Source: Brassica napus
Lineage: Eukaryota; Streptophyta; Magnoliopsida; Brassicales; Brassicaceae
Length of the DNA stretch: 64,000 nt
NCBI RefSeq assembly: GCF_020379485.1
Contig: NC_063447.1
Span: 53,991,452 to 54,055,451, forward strand
Direction: 5' to 3'
Shown here: piece after piece, positions 23,406-33,026 of the stretch
Layout of the letters: the number at the start of each line of letters is the position of its first letter
Numbering within the stretch: position 1 is the first letter of the stretch
Translations under genes and position numbers: made by a program
Notes under the pieces: model-generated
Databases searched by the model: none
What the model was told of the DNA's origin: nothing
What the model saw: the letters and a program-made list of their open reading frames with translations, nothing else

Positions 23406-25851
23406 TCATGGCATGTACAACTTGTTGCCGCACTTGCACCTCCAAGCTTCAGGGTAGTATTCGGCGGTGACAGGCGTGCCCGGAGGTACCGGGACGTGCA
23501 CAGGCTTGCACGGCGTGCATCTTCCACACTTGGACAAGCACCGTGGCGGAGATGACCCCAGTCCCCTCAAAATCCTTCGCTCCCCCGCTGCGTTGCTCCG
23601 GTCACCGGTCTTCTTCATCTTCTTTATCATCACCAGTGTACCCTTGCCCTCCTCCTGAATGATACGGTTGTTCAATCAATAATAAATTATATTGTTTTTT
23701 TCTGCCAACTAAACTTTTAAGTTGAAACTAGAACTTGATCCGCATATCCGCGCGGATATTCTTTCTTTTTTAAATTATCTTATATAAATGGTAATATATA
23801 TTTATAAAATTTATATGTATTAAATAATTGTTTAATATATTTCTAAACCCATAAATTTTATAATTTATTGTGAATAATTTTATTTTATTTTTTGATCCAT
23901 CAATTATTATACCCATATTTTTAAAATATAACCCGCGTATTGGTGTAAATGTATTTTTTATGGATAAAAAATTTAGGTAAAATAAAAATGTTGGCTATGG
24001 TTATATTTGATTTATACGATCAAATGATCGAATATATATTATTTATAATTTTGTGTGTTTTATATGATGTATTTTTATAACATTTTTTATGTTTTTAGAC
24101 ATAGTTAATATACCAAAATAAAAAATAACCAGTCCGTATAATGAAAATTTTGTTATATTTTTGGTATTGATTAAGTGTAATTTATTATTTAACTTGATTA
24201 TAGGAAGTATTCCTTAAATAAGTAGGACATAATTTGTTGTATTTCATTTTAGGAAAATGCATTCATTAAACTATAAAAGATAAGAATACTAAAAAGTAGG
24301 TAAATTTATTACTTCAGCGGCATTGAGATGTAAATAAATTAAAAAACTAAGAGTTAATTTATAAGTGCTTTAATAAAATAAATGTGTTTTATATTATGTA
24401 TTTTTTATAACATTTTCAATTTTTGTAGGCATAGTTAATATACCAAAATAAAAAATAACCGGTCCGTATAATGAGCATTTTGTTATATTTTTGGTATTGA
24501 TTAAGTGTAATTTATTATTTAGCTTGATTATAGGAAGTATTCCTTAAATAAGTAGGACATAATTTGATGTATTTCATTTTTGGAAAATGCATTCATTAAA
24601 CTATAAAAGACAAAAATACTAAAAAGTAGGTAAATTTATTACAAATATTAAAAACTAAGAGTTAATTTATAAAAATAGAAGAGATATATCTTTAAAACAA
24701 TTCATCATGCTGCAATCATTATAAGACAGCGAGTGAATTGTGTCTTTAATTGCATTGTGTAACTTTAGTAACAATTAAAAGACCTAGTGAACTGTGTTAG
24801 TCAGGTATTATTTTAGCAAAAATGCGCACTTTAGGTAAGGGAGTTTTTAAGACAGGGCTAGGGGGTGTTAGACAAGAACCGGGAATACCGCTCCGCAGAA
24901 AGCGCTACGCACATTACCAAAAAGGGCAGAGAGATTGGGAAGTTCCAAGAGGCTTGTCATACGTTAACGTGCGCCGTGGGGCGAGAAAACTGATAATATT
25001 ACCAGTTTACCACTCGATTGAGATCGAAACGCAGAAAAAGCCAAGGCATGGACCCACAGGTGGTGAACGGACCAAAGTCGAGTACTGTCCTTGTCTTCGT
25101 GTGCTGAAGCGAATCGGACGGCCCAGTCAGTCTCGACATGCCGTCACAGTCCCCGACTGTTCATGCGTATTTTAGCGACATCCCCTTTTGTTTGTGTAGT
25201 CCTTTTAGAGATCCCCACAGTATAAGCTTATTTACAATGTTTTAATGATGAATCAACGTCAATCTTGTCCTCCAAAGATACTTGAATCAGGAGAATTGAT
25301 GGACACTACTAAGCTTTTTCGGGCTTTGTGTTGTTATGCTTATTAGGTATATAAAAACACTGGTAGTCCAGCCTAATTCCTAGTTAATTATGGACTCAAA
25401 AATAAAAGTTAGTTTTTACTTACAAAAAGAAAATAGGATAGTTTTTACTGCTTAGAATATGGACCACGCTAGGTAAGAAGAAGAGGATAAAAAAGATTAC
25501 GAACCTGAGCATCGAATTGCCCTAGTTTTCCAGATTTTGAGTTCCTAATATCTGCATTTTTACAACAATTTAACTTTTATAAATGGTACGGTAATGATTT
25601 TTTCTGGCGTACGAACCAAATATTGAAATACATTTATGTTTGAGAAAGATAATAACGAAAGATTTTGTAAAAATAAAGTGATCTGTGTTAACGGAAAAGG
25701 AAGAGGGCTTACATGGAGAAGAAAGTGAAGAGGGAGTAATGAATGTAGTAAGCGCACAAAGGACAACGCAGAGTAGGAATATATAAAAGACACTGAACTT
25801 GGCTCTCGAATTTTCTGATGATGGTAATGATGACGGTCTCTCTAATCCCAT
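23406..25851 (-). CDS. EPFL6: EPFL6/CHALLAH secreted cysteine-rich signalling peptide precursor (3 exons)
   Basis: Exons on the minus strand: 25851-25713, 25551-25505 (47 bp) and 23654-23406. All junctions are GT-AG and the frame closes at 144 aa. Residues 18-37 (KFSVFYIFLLCVVLCALTTF) form a signal peptide. The C-terminal ~47 residues are the mature EPF-like domain: RCLSKCGRCTPC, the loop VPVPPGTPVTAEYYPEAW, and RCKCGNKLYMP, with six cysteines for three disulfides. In Arabidopsis this ligand of the ERECTA receptor kinases is expressed in internal tissue and limits stomatal formation, with TMM shielding the epidermis. Intron 2 is long (1.85 kb), with a Helitron-like end, a tandem duplication and a GC-rich island. 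Synteny with CIPK11 supports the name. Confidence 0.95.
23727..24700 (-). mobile_element. Helitron-like insertion in EPFL6 intron 2 (3' end at 23727)
   Basis: The left end reads ACTAGAACTTGATCCGCATA and continues atccgcgcggat. Complemented, this is a GC-rich imperfect hairpin followed by a CTAGT 3' end, the layout of plant Helitrons. AT-rich sequence with a ~300 bp internal duplication follows. The 5' TC end could not be located, so the right limit is approximate. Confidence 0.45.
24053..24673. repeat. Direct duplication, ~310 bp and ~290 bp units
   Basis: 24053-24363 and 24383-24673 share long near-identical blocks (gacatagttaatataccaaa or its gcatag variant; ataggaagtattccttaaat; aaactaagagttaatttata). 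The first copy has about 20 extra bases near 24318. Confidence 0.85.
24822..25175. other. GC-rich island of unknown nature in EPFL6 intron 2
   Basis: About 350 bases, visibly richer in G and C than the surrounding intron. An open frame of 117 codons on the plus strand, antisense to EPFL6, begins at an ATG and is rich in Arg and Lys (LRRKRYAHYQKGQRDW), but I recognise no domain. It could be a regulatory conserved noncoding block, organelle-derived DNA or a fragment of a transposon. No function is claimed. Confidence 0.5.
25505..25551 (-). other. EPFL6: EPFL6 micro-exon 2 (47 bp)
   Basis: The acceptor TGCAG and the donor CAG|GTTCG flank 47 bases. With the single base carried from exon 1 they encode YIRNSKSGKLGQFDAQ. 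Without it, joining exon 1 to exon 3 gives an immediate TGA. The peptide resembles the YNRNSNSGTLGNFYAK stretch I recall from the Arabidopsis protein. Confidence 0.85.
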
Positions 25852-27341
25852 GATTACGAAAATTTATGAAAACTCCACCTGAGAAGCAGATATATTACTT
25901 ATGACTCTTCCAGGATAGTTTCATGCAAAAACTTGGTGGGTTTATAAAATGGAAATCAATAAACGATTATACAAAAAGATCTATTAATGTATTTTGGTTT
26001 CTTGTGATTTGAGTTTTCTGAAAAACGAGAGGGAGTAGTGGAGTGGTTGAGAAGGAGAAGAACAAAATGAGTCGATTATGAGCGAACAAGGAGGGTTTTA
26101 CTGCAAAATGTGCAATTAAATTTGGAAAAATTAATATAATAGGATAGTAAAATAATAGAGAAAAAGAAGAGAAAGAGTGTAGAAAGAGAGAAGTAATTAA
26201 GAAAGGTACCTAAGCATTGCTAAGTTTGGGAGTTAGATTCTCCTGCACCCTATTTTTTCTGTCATTGTACCCTTCCTTTCTCCAGAATTTGGTTTTAGCA
26301 ATCTTCCAAGCTATTTGTTTATCTATTATATATATATATATGTATATATTATGTTTTTAAAGTTCTTTATATTATATTCATGTGTCTGTAGAAATTTGTG
26401 CTGTGTGTCACATCGCATTAATAAGATATGATTTCACGTGACTAGTAGTACTACTATATAATCTTCATTATATTGTTCTGAGGGTTTAATAGAAAATTAG
26501 AGATACGATCTGGGTTAGGGTTTTAGATAGTTTGTTGTAAAGTTTTAGTAAAATGATTGTTTATTAGTAATCGTTGATCATAAGTTCATAATTGAGGCAG
26601 AGAGAGGAAACTGATCTGAAGAGGAGAAGGAAAAGGCAGGGCCGCAGAATGAAAGATGAGAGAGATTCGAAAGGCAAGGAGGTATGGACAAAACATCCCA
26701 GCAAATGTGTAAGAAGGGTTCCATGTTCATTCCTCATTTACAGATTTATATCTATAGTTTTATCAATATTATTTACTCTTATCAATTCACACAAAAAATA
26801 TGTACTAAGGATTCTTAAAATATATAGCAGAAACGGAAAAATAATATTCACCTAAACGACAAACCAAATTGTAGTATATAGAACTTTAACATCGAAGATT
26901 AGACATATACGTTACAGTTCAAATTCTAATGCGTACTCCATTCGTATACAAATGATGTTTTAGATTTTTCAACTTGTAAACAAAAAAACTGATGTTCTAG
27001 TTTTAATTAATGCATTTTATTAATATGAATAGTAGAATTTTATTGGGAAACAAATATATAAGACTAACAAAACTTATAAATTAAATTATATATATTTAAT
27101 TTTTATTAGTGTAAATCCTAAAACATCAATGTTTTAAATCTAGAGAGTATTAAAATTGTGTTCTAAGGGGTTAGCGATATCAACTATTTTTCTTAGTGAG
27201 ATAATTAATATTAGTTGACAAAAGATGTAGTAATCAAAAAGATGAATATTTAACAATGAACATGAGTGAAACAAATTTCTAAAAATTTAAGAGGTTTGAA
27301 TCAAATATATTAATGACTTGTCTTTTGACTTTTATGGTATA
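25852..27341. other. EPFL6 upstream region and intergenic DNA
   Basis: No gene could be supported. The region has a (TA)n tract near 26331 and one MITE (listed separately). The 26592-26855 plus-strand frame is Lys/Arg-rich and featureless. Confidence 0.5.
26936..27147. mobile_element. Stowaway-like MITE (~212 bp, diverged)
   Basis: The left end CTCCATTCGTATACAAATGA and the right end, complemented (CTCTCTAGATTTAAAACATT), share the Stowaway outline and the internal word gatgtttta. TA lies on both sides (26934-26935 and 27148-27149). Confidence 0.6.
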
Positions 27342-27384
27342 ACTAGATCTTGACTCGTGCTTCCGCACGGGTATTTACTTTTAA
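27342..27384 (-). mobile_element. Helitron-like 3' end
   Basis: ACTAGATCTTGACTCGTGCT, then tccgcacgggta. On the minus strand this is a GC hairpin (cccgtgc...gcacga) followed by a short spacer and CTAGT. The element would extend rightward to an unrecognised 5' end before the LINE at about 27785. Confidence 0.5.
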
Positions 27385-27784
27385 TTTTTATAAACGTTCA
27401 AAAATTAAATACATACATTATTGCACTAATTAAATTAGAAGAGGCTAATTAATTAAATATAACTGAGTTGGTTTTATTTTTCTGAAAATTTAAACGATTT
27501 TGATTAGTTTAATTTTCAATAAACCAATAAATTGATCTGATAATTTAATCTATTTCATAATTTTTCTTTTAAGATTGCAAAATTGATTTTTTGATTTTGA
27601 TTTTAAAATAAATGAAAGATTGCATATCTTCTAAATTTATTAAATAGCTAAATATTAGACAATTTCGTAACAATTTTTTTATGGAAATTGCTATTTATAA
27701 GGTCAGTGGCATTGGATAGTGATTATTGAGGAATTCTTAGGGTTAAAATTTATTTGTACTTCAGTTTTAAAAGTTTAGATACGC

Positions 27785-30036
27785 TTGACAATACTTGTTA
27801 CCTGCAATATAGTGAATACATTCATTCTCTCACCGTATTTGTTCATTTTATGTGCTGAAGTTCTGTCAGGCCTTTGCACAGCAGCTCAGAACAGTGGCGA
27901 TCTTTCCGGCGTCAAGGTGGCCCATAAGTGCCCGAGAATAAACCATCTACTCTTCGCTGGCGATACCATATTTTTTGTCCGGGCTAATCTCCGCAGCAGC
28001 TAAACCCTCGTCTCCATCTTGAAAGATTATGAGACCGCTTCCAGACAGCTCATCAATACTAATAAGTCCTCTATCACCTTCTCTGCTAAAACACCACAGA
28101 AAACCCGCCTCAGGGTTAAATCAACCCTTGGTATAGCAAATGAAGGAGGAGTAGGCAAGTATCTCGGTCTCCCCGAACTCTTTACTCCTAAGAAGAGAGA
28201 TCTGTTCGCCTCTATAGTTGATAGAATCACGCCGAAAGCTGCGTCCTGGTCTTCTAGGTTGTTGTCAAATGCTGGAAAACTTACAATGCTGAAGGCGGTC
28301 TTATCACCTATCCCCACATACGCAATGTCGTGTTTCCTCTTCCCTATTGGTCTGTGCTCGAGGATACAGTCAGCCTTGACCCGATTCTGGTGGGATGTTG
28401 ATCCGACGACAAGGAAGCTATGCTGGATTGCATGGGAGTCCTTATGCCAGTCGAAACAAGAGGGAGGCTTGGGGCTTCGCGATATCCAAGCCTTCAACAT
28501 TGCCATGCTTGCTAAGATATCATGGAGAATACTCACCAGACCTGAGAGCTTACTAAGCAAGATCTTACGAGGTAAGTATTGCCATAGCTCGAGCTTCTTG
28601 ACAGTCTCATGCCCCTCTAGTCCTTCACACGGTTGGAGAGGTATCTTAATGGGACGTGATCTACTTCTGAAACATCTCGGTAAAGCTATTGGAAACAGTG
28701 AGACTACTAGTGTTTGGTATGATTCTTAGATATCAACAACTGAAGACATCAGATTGTATGGGCCACCAATTGAGAGAGATAGGGACCTAGTAGTGGTGGA
28801 TATTCTTACCCGCGGGAAGCCGAATTGGATTCATTCAAGAGTGGAGGCTCTCTGCCCCCAATATGCGCATCTCATCTACCAAATCAAGCCTAGTTCCCTA
28901 AACGCTGAGAATGTGTACTGCTGGTAGAAAGCAAGAAACGGTATCTACAATGTTAAGTCGGGTTACTATGCTTGCCTAGAATCAACATATCGCCCTTCCC
29001 CTGTCGTTCCTACCCCTGAAAACTTCAGCTGGAAACGTGACGTATGGTCTCTCAATACCTCAGAGAAGATCAAACTGTTTCTCTGGAAACTTTGTAGAGG
29101 AGCACTGGCGCTGGGAGAAAATCTCCAGCGTAGAGGCCTTGCCTTAGACGCAGTCTGCCCACACTGTAACGCGAGCGAGACGTCTACTCACCTCTTCTTC
29201 ACTTGTCCGTTTGCACAACAAGTGTGGCGTCTAGTCCCTCTCTCACACCCTGTAGACTGGCTCAACATTGATTCGCCGCTGGAGGCTCTGTGTAGATCAA
29301 GCACTCTCATCCGTCTCCCACCAACCGGTCTAACGTCCGACCTGACCTCATGGATACTATGGGGCTTGTGGAAAGCTAGAAATTTACTCACCTTTGAAAA
29401 CAGAGCTACCCCAACATCCTCGGTTGTGAATGTTGTTGTTGTAAGTGTGCGGGAGTGGTCGTTGGCGCAGGTAACATCAAAGTCAAATGATCACGCTTCA
29501 AGAACTATAGAGGTCCCACCTATGATGCCTCATGCCTTGATCACCTGCAACTCTAATGCGTCATGGAGCAAGAAAACCAGGAAAGCGGGTCTTGGCTGGA
29601 TCATGGAGGTTTCCCGGGGAGGTCTGATCGAAGAGGGCCAGTCGCATTCCTGGTTTGTTTCATCTCCCCTAATGGCTGAAGCCCTAGCAATCAAGGAAGT
29701 TCTGGTAGCGGCATCACACAAATCTACACCTAACGTTTGGATTCGTTCCGACTCTCTCGAGCTCATTAGAGCTATCAACTCAAACACTTTTCCTATGGAG
29801 CTCTATGGAATTCTCAAGGACATCGAGTCTCTATCCTCTGCTTTTGTCTACTTTTCGTACGTACCAAGGTTAAGTAACGCTCATGCTGAATGCACTATGA
29901 CTTAACCAATCTATTTTCTAGTAAAACTCATTTATTAATAGAATGCATGTTGTTCAAAAATAAAAGGGAATACATTCATGCAATCATCGCAATACAAAAA
30001 AACAAAATCCCTTTATCAAAAAAAAAAAGAAAACAA
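27785..30036 (+). pseudogene. 5'-truncated LINE (non-LTR retrotransposon), inactive
   Basis: Plus strand. RT C-terminal part: LSPYLFILCAEVLSGL, LLFAGDTIFF (catalytic ADD changed to AGD), then GKYLGLPELF, LSNAGKLTMLKAVLSPIPTYAMSC and FWWD. Next a zinc-binding region (KIKLFLWKLCRGALALGENLQRRG, CPHCNASETSTHLFFTC) and an RNase H domain (SWSKKTRKAGLGWI, AEALAIKEVL, SDSLELIRAIN). RT and RNase H are in the same frame, separated by two TAG stops (28727 and 28926), each replacing an expected Trp. A frameshift lies near 28003. The 3' end is a poly-A at about 30018-30029. The 5' half (ORF1, endonuclease) is missing. Confidence 0.9.
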
Positions 30037-30278
30037 GGCATAAATATTCATGGAGAGCTTAGGCCATCTTTATCCCTAGTTTCTAGAGGGAGTTTTACAA
30101 AAAAAATAGTGGTGGGCCCCACAAATCAGCAAAAAAACCAGTAACAAAAGTGATCAAATAAGGATCAACTTTTGTTGGTTTCATGTACTGTTCGCGGGCT
30201 CCACTGACACGTGGCGACTCGCGATTGGTTCATTTAAAAAAAAATTTTTCGAACAAAAAAAAAATATTAAGAAACCCT
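30037..30278. other. Short spacer between LINE and copia element
   Basis: No gene. Contains CACGTGGC (G-box core) near 30208. Confidence 0.4.
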
Positions 30279-30283
30279 TAAAC

Positions 30284-30534
30284 TGTTATAAATCATATTG
30301 TGGATATCCATAACCGACCCGGTTCATAACCGGCCCAATGCTAGAGAGAGAGAGAGAGAGAGAGAATCGACACCTTGCCTTTTCCTTATTAGATTATGAT
30401 TTGCTTTCCATATTTGTATTTCCTTTCTTTAGTCTTTCCATTATTCTATGACGGTGTAATTCCCTATATATAAAGGGCTCCTTATGTTTATGAATAACAC
30501 AGAAACATAGATTACATTCTCCAGTTTCACAACA
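30284..30534 (+). repeat. 5' LTR of copia element A
   Basis: TG at the start, CA at the end. It contains an (AG)n tract (about 30342-30364) and a TATATATAAAG box near 30464. Confidence 0.95.
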
Positions 30535-30548
30535 CGTTATAAGCACGA
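30535..30548 (+). other. Primer binding site, tRNA anticodon-arm type (copia A)
   Basis: Directly after the LTR: CGTTATAAGCACGA. It is not the initiator-tRNA site (TGGTATCAGA). The complement fits the anticodon arm of a tRNA-Ile, with UAU at the anticodon position (tRNA sequence from memory). Confidence 0.6.
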
Positions 30549-31873
30549 TTACTCTAAATCCCTAAGCTAAACAAACCCTAGCCGGCGAATCCATAATCCC
30601 CTCGACGATAAACCCTAACCGTTGAGAACTCCCGATCACGAACCCTAAACCTAATACTCATCATGTTCCCGTTCGTGACACGATCCCAGCTCACGACCTC
30701 AGACCGTCTCAGCTCGATCCTGAGACACGATCTCAGCCAGCTCGCGATAGACGACTCGATACCGCTCGCGATAACAGCTTGTTTCCGTTCGTGATCAGAC
30801 GATCTCAGCTTCAGCTTGCGTTCCCGATAACAGCAAGGATAGCTCGCGATACGTTCCAGCTTTATACGACCTCAGCTTGTTCGCGTATCAATCTCAACGT
30901 TCAGCTCGCGATCCTCATCTCATTGGTGGTCCATTCAACCCTACTTGAGGTTAAGGTAATCCTTAAACCCTAATCGAAACACTAGGGTAATAGATCAAAA
31001 TCCCAATGAGTAAATCAAAGCTCATAATCATAAGTTCGATTCCCTAAACCCAAATTGATCTAATGATCAAAATCGTTTTCCTAATACCTTTAGCCGCATA
31101 CATGCATAATGCATGCTAGGCATGAAATCGATTAAAACCCTAAAGCTAATGCATAATTGATTTTATCCAAACCCTAATTAATCTTTGAGATCGAAATTGA
31201 TTGTTTGAATGATTATATGTTTGGATATAGTATGCTAGCCTTGATTAATTAAAACCGTATTGAATTTGATCACATAGAAATCGATTGCTAGGATTGATAA
31301 TTTCATTCTTGAATTTGGTTGTTTGAATTGATAAAACCGATTGAATGATTTTCAAATTGAAGTCGTATTGATTGTTTGATCGAAACCCTAATGTCTTGAA
31401 ATTAAAATCGAATACTATCTTGTTTGATTGATTAAAACTGAATGCTTGAATTGAAATAGAAATCGCTAGGTAGGTTAAATGATTTATGCATTCTCTTCTT
31501 GATAATGATCCGGCTAGTATTGATTGTTTTCATACATTCTCGAATGAACCCTAATTGATGCATTGCTTGACTGTTTGATTGCAATTACACATTGAACTCT
31601 TAGAAAACCGTTTGCTAAGATTGAAAACGAATGACCATTGTATTGATTGCATTGAAACCGTTTGCTAAGATTGTAGCCGTGCGGCTGGTTTGCATCATGC
31701 ATGCATAATAGTACGAATTGATTGCATATAGAATCCGAATGCTAAGATTGAACATGTATGCATCATATACGAATGACCTATTTGCATCATACCTAGAATC
31801 CGGATTGCTTGAGCATATTGATTGCATTCGCTTGAACACTTTTAAATCTAAATTATGAAACATATGATTTCAG

Positions 31874-32880
31874 ATGTCGAAAATCAAAAACTTGGATTTT
31901 GCTGCCCTAAATCTCTCTGGAGATAATTACTTGCAATGGGTACTTGATGTTAAGATCATCCTAAAATCCAACGGACTCGGTGAATGTATCACCGAGGGCA
32001 ATAATGCAAGTGAGAAAGATAGATATGGAGCTATATTAATTATACGCCATCATCTTGTTGAAAGTCTCAAAGATCAGTATTTGACTATTGAGAATCCTCT
32101 AGACCTTTGGACAGAGTTGAAAACGAGATATGATCACCAGAGAACGGTGTTTATTACCAAAGGCTACGTATGATTGGAGGAATCTCAGAATCCAGGACTT
32201 CAAGTCCGTGGACGAGTATAACTCGGCCCTTTTTAAGATAGTTTCTTAATTGAAATTGTGTGGTGAGGATATAACGGATAAGGATATGCTTGAGAAAACC
32301 TTTTCCACCTTCCAAACAAGCAATGTGTTGTTACAACAACAGTACCGTGAGAAGGGCTTCACAACTTATGCTAATCTGATCTCTTGTCTCTTGCTCGCTG
32401 AGCAGAACAATGAACTGTTGATGAAAAACAGTGAATTGAGACCTCCTGGAACAAACCCATTACCTGAGGCACATGCGGCCGTAGAGGATAAGAAAGGGTC
32501 GAACCATGTCCAGAGTGATAGCCAACACGGTCGTGGTCGTGGAAAATGGCATGGACGTGGTGGTCGAGGCTGAAACTCGTTTGGTCGAGGCCGAGGCAAC
32601 TCATATGGCCGTGGCCAAGAAAACTCTTATGGAGGCCGTGGTAATGGCCGAGGCCGTGGTACATCATTTAAACCACAAAACTCGACCAAAATCTGTGTGC
32701 CATAGATGTGGTATGGATAATCATTGGGCTAAGACATGTAGGACTCCGAAACATCTCGTTGACCTCTACCAAGAGAGTTTGAAGGGAAGAATCCTGAAGC
32801 TCATATGACTTATCAAGATGGTGAAGATGATTTCAATCATGAACGAGACGATCGTATGGATTATGAAACTTCAGATTGTT
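31874..32880 (+). pseudogene. Gag remnant of copia element A
   Basis: Begins MSKIKNLDFAALNLSGDNYLQW (UBN2-type Gag), then frameshifts near 32160. It continues with KLCGEDITDKDMLEKTFSTF, an RGRG-rich tail and a zinc knuckle CHRCGMDNHWAKTC (near 32698) in another frame. It is related to the intact Gag at 52840. Confidence 0.9.
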
Positions 32881-33026
32881 TAAAAGAATGAAGTTGAATT
32901 CGACATCTATGTTTTGTGTTCTTTGCTTTGTGTGTTTCCATGTTTTGATTGCTTTGAACTTATTTTATTAATGAATGAAAGTTTTTATATGAAGTCTCTA
33001 AAGTATCATTCCGGGTATAGCCAGTC

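Noticed and set aside
26592..26855. Plus-strand Arg/Lys/Glu-rich open frame
   Set aside because: Composition is that of purine-rich DNA; no domain and no promoter.
32366..32667. Pro/His-rich minus-strand frames
   Set aside because: Antisense shadows of the RGRG-rich Gag tail of copia element A.
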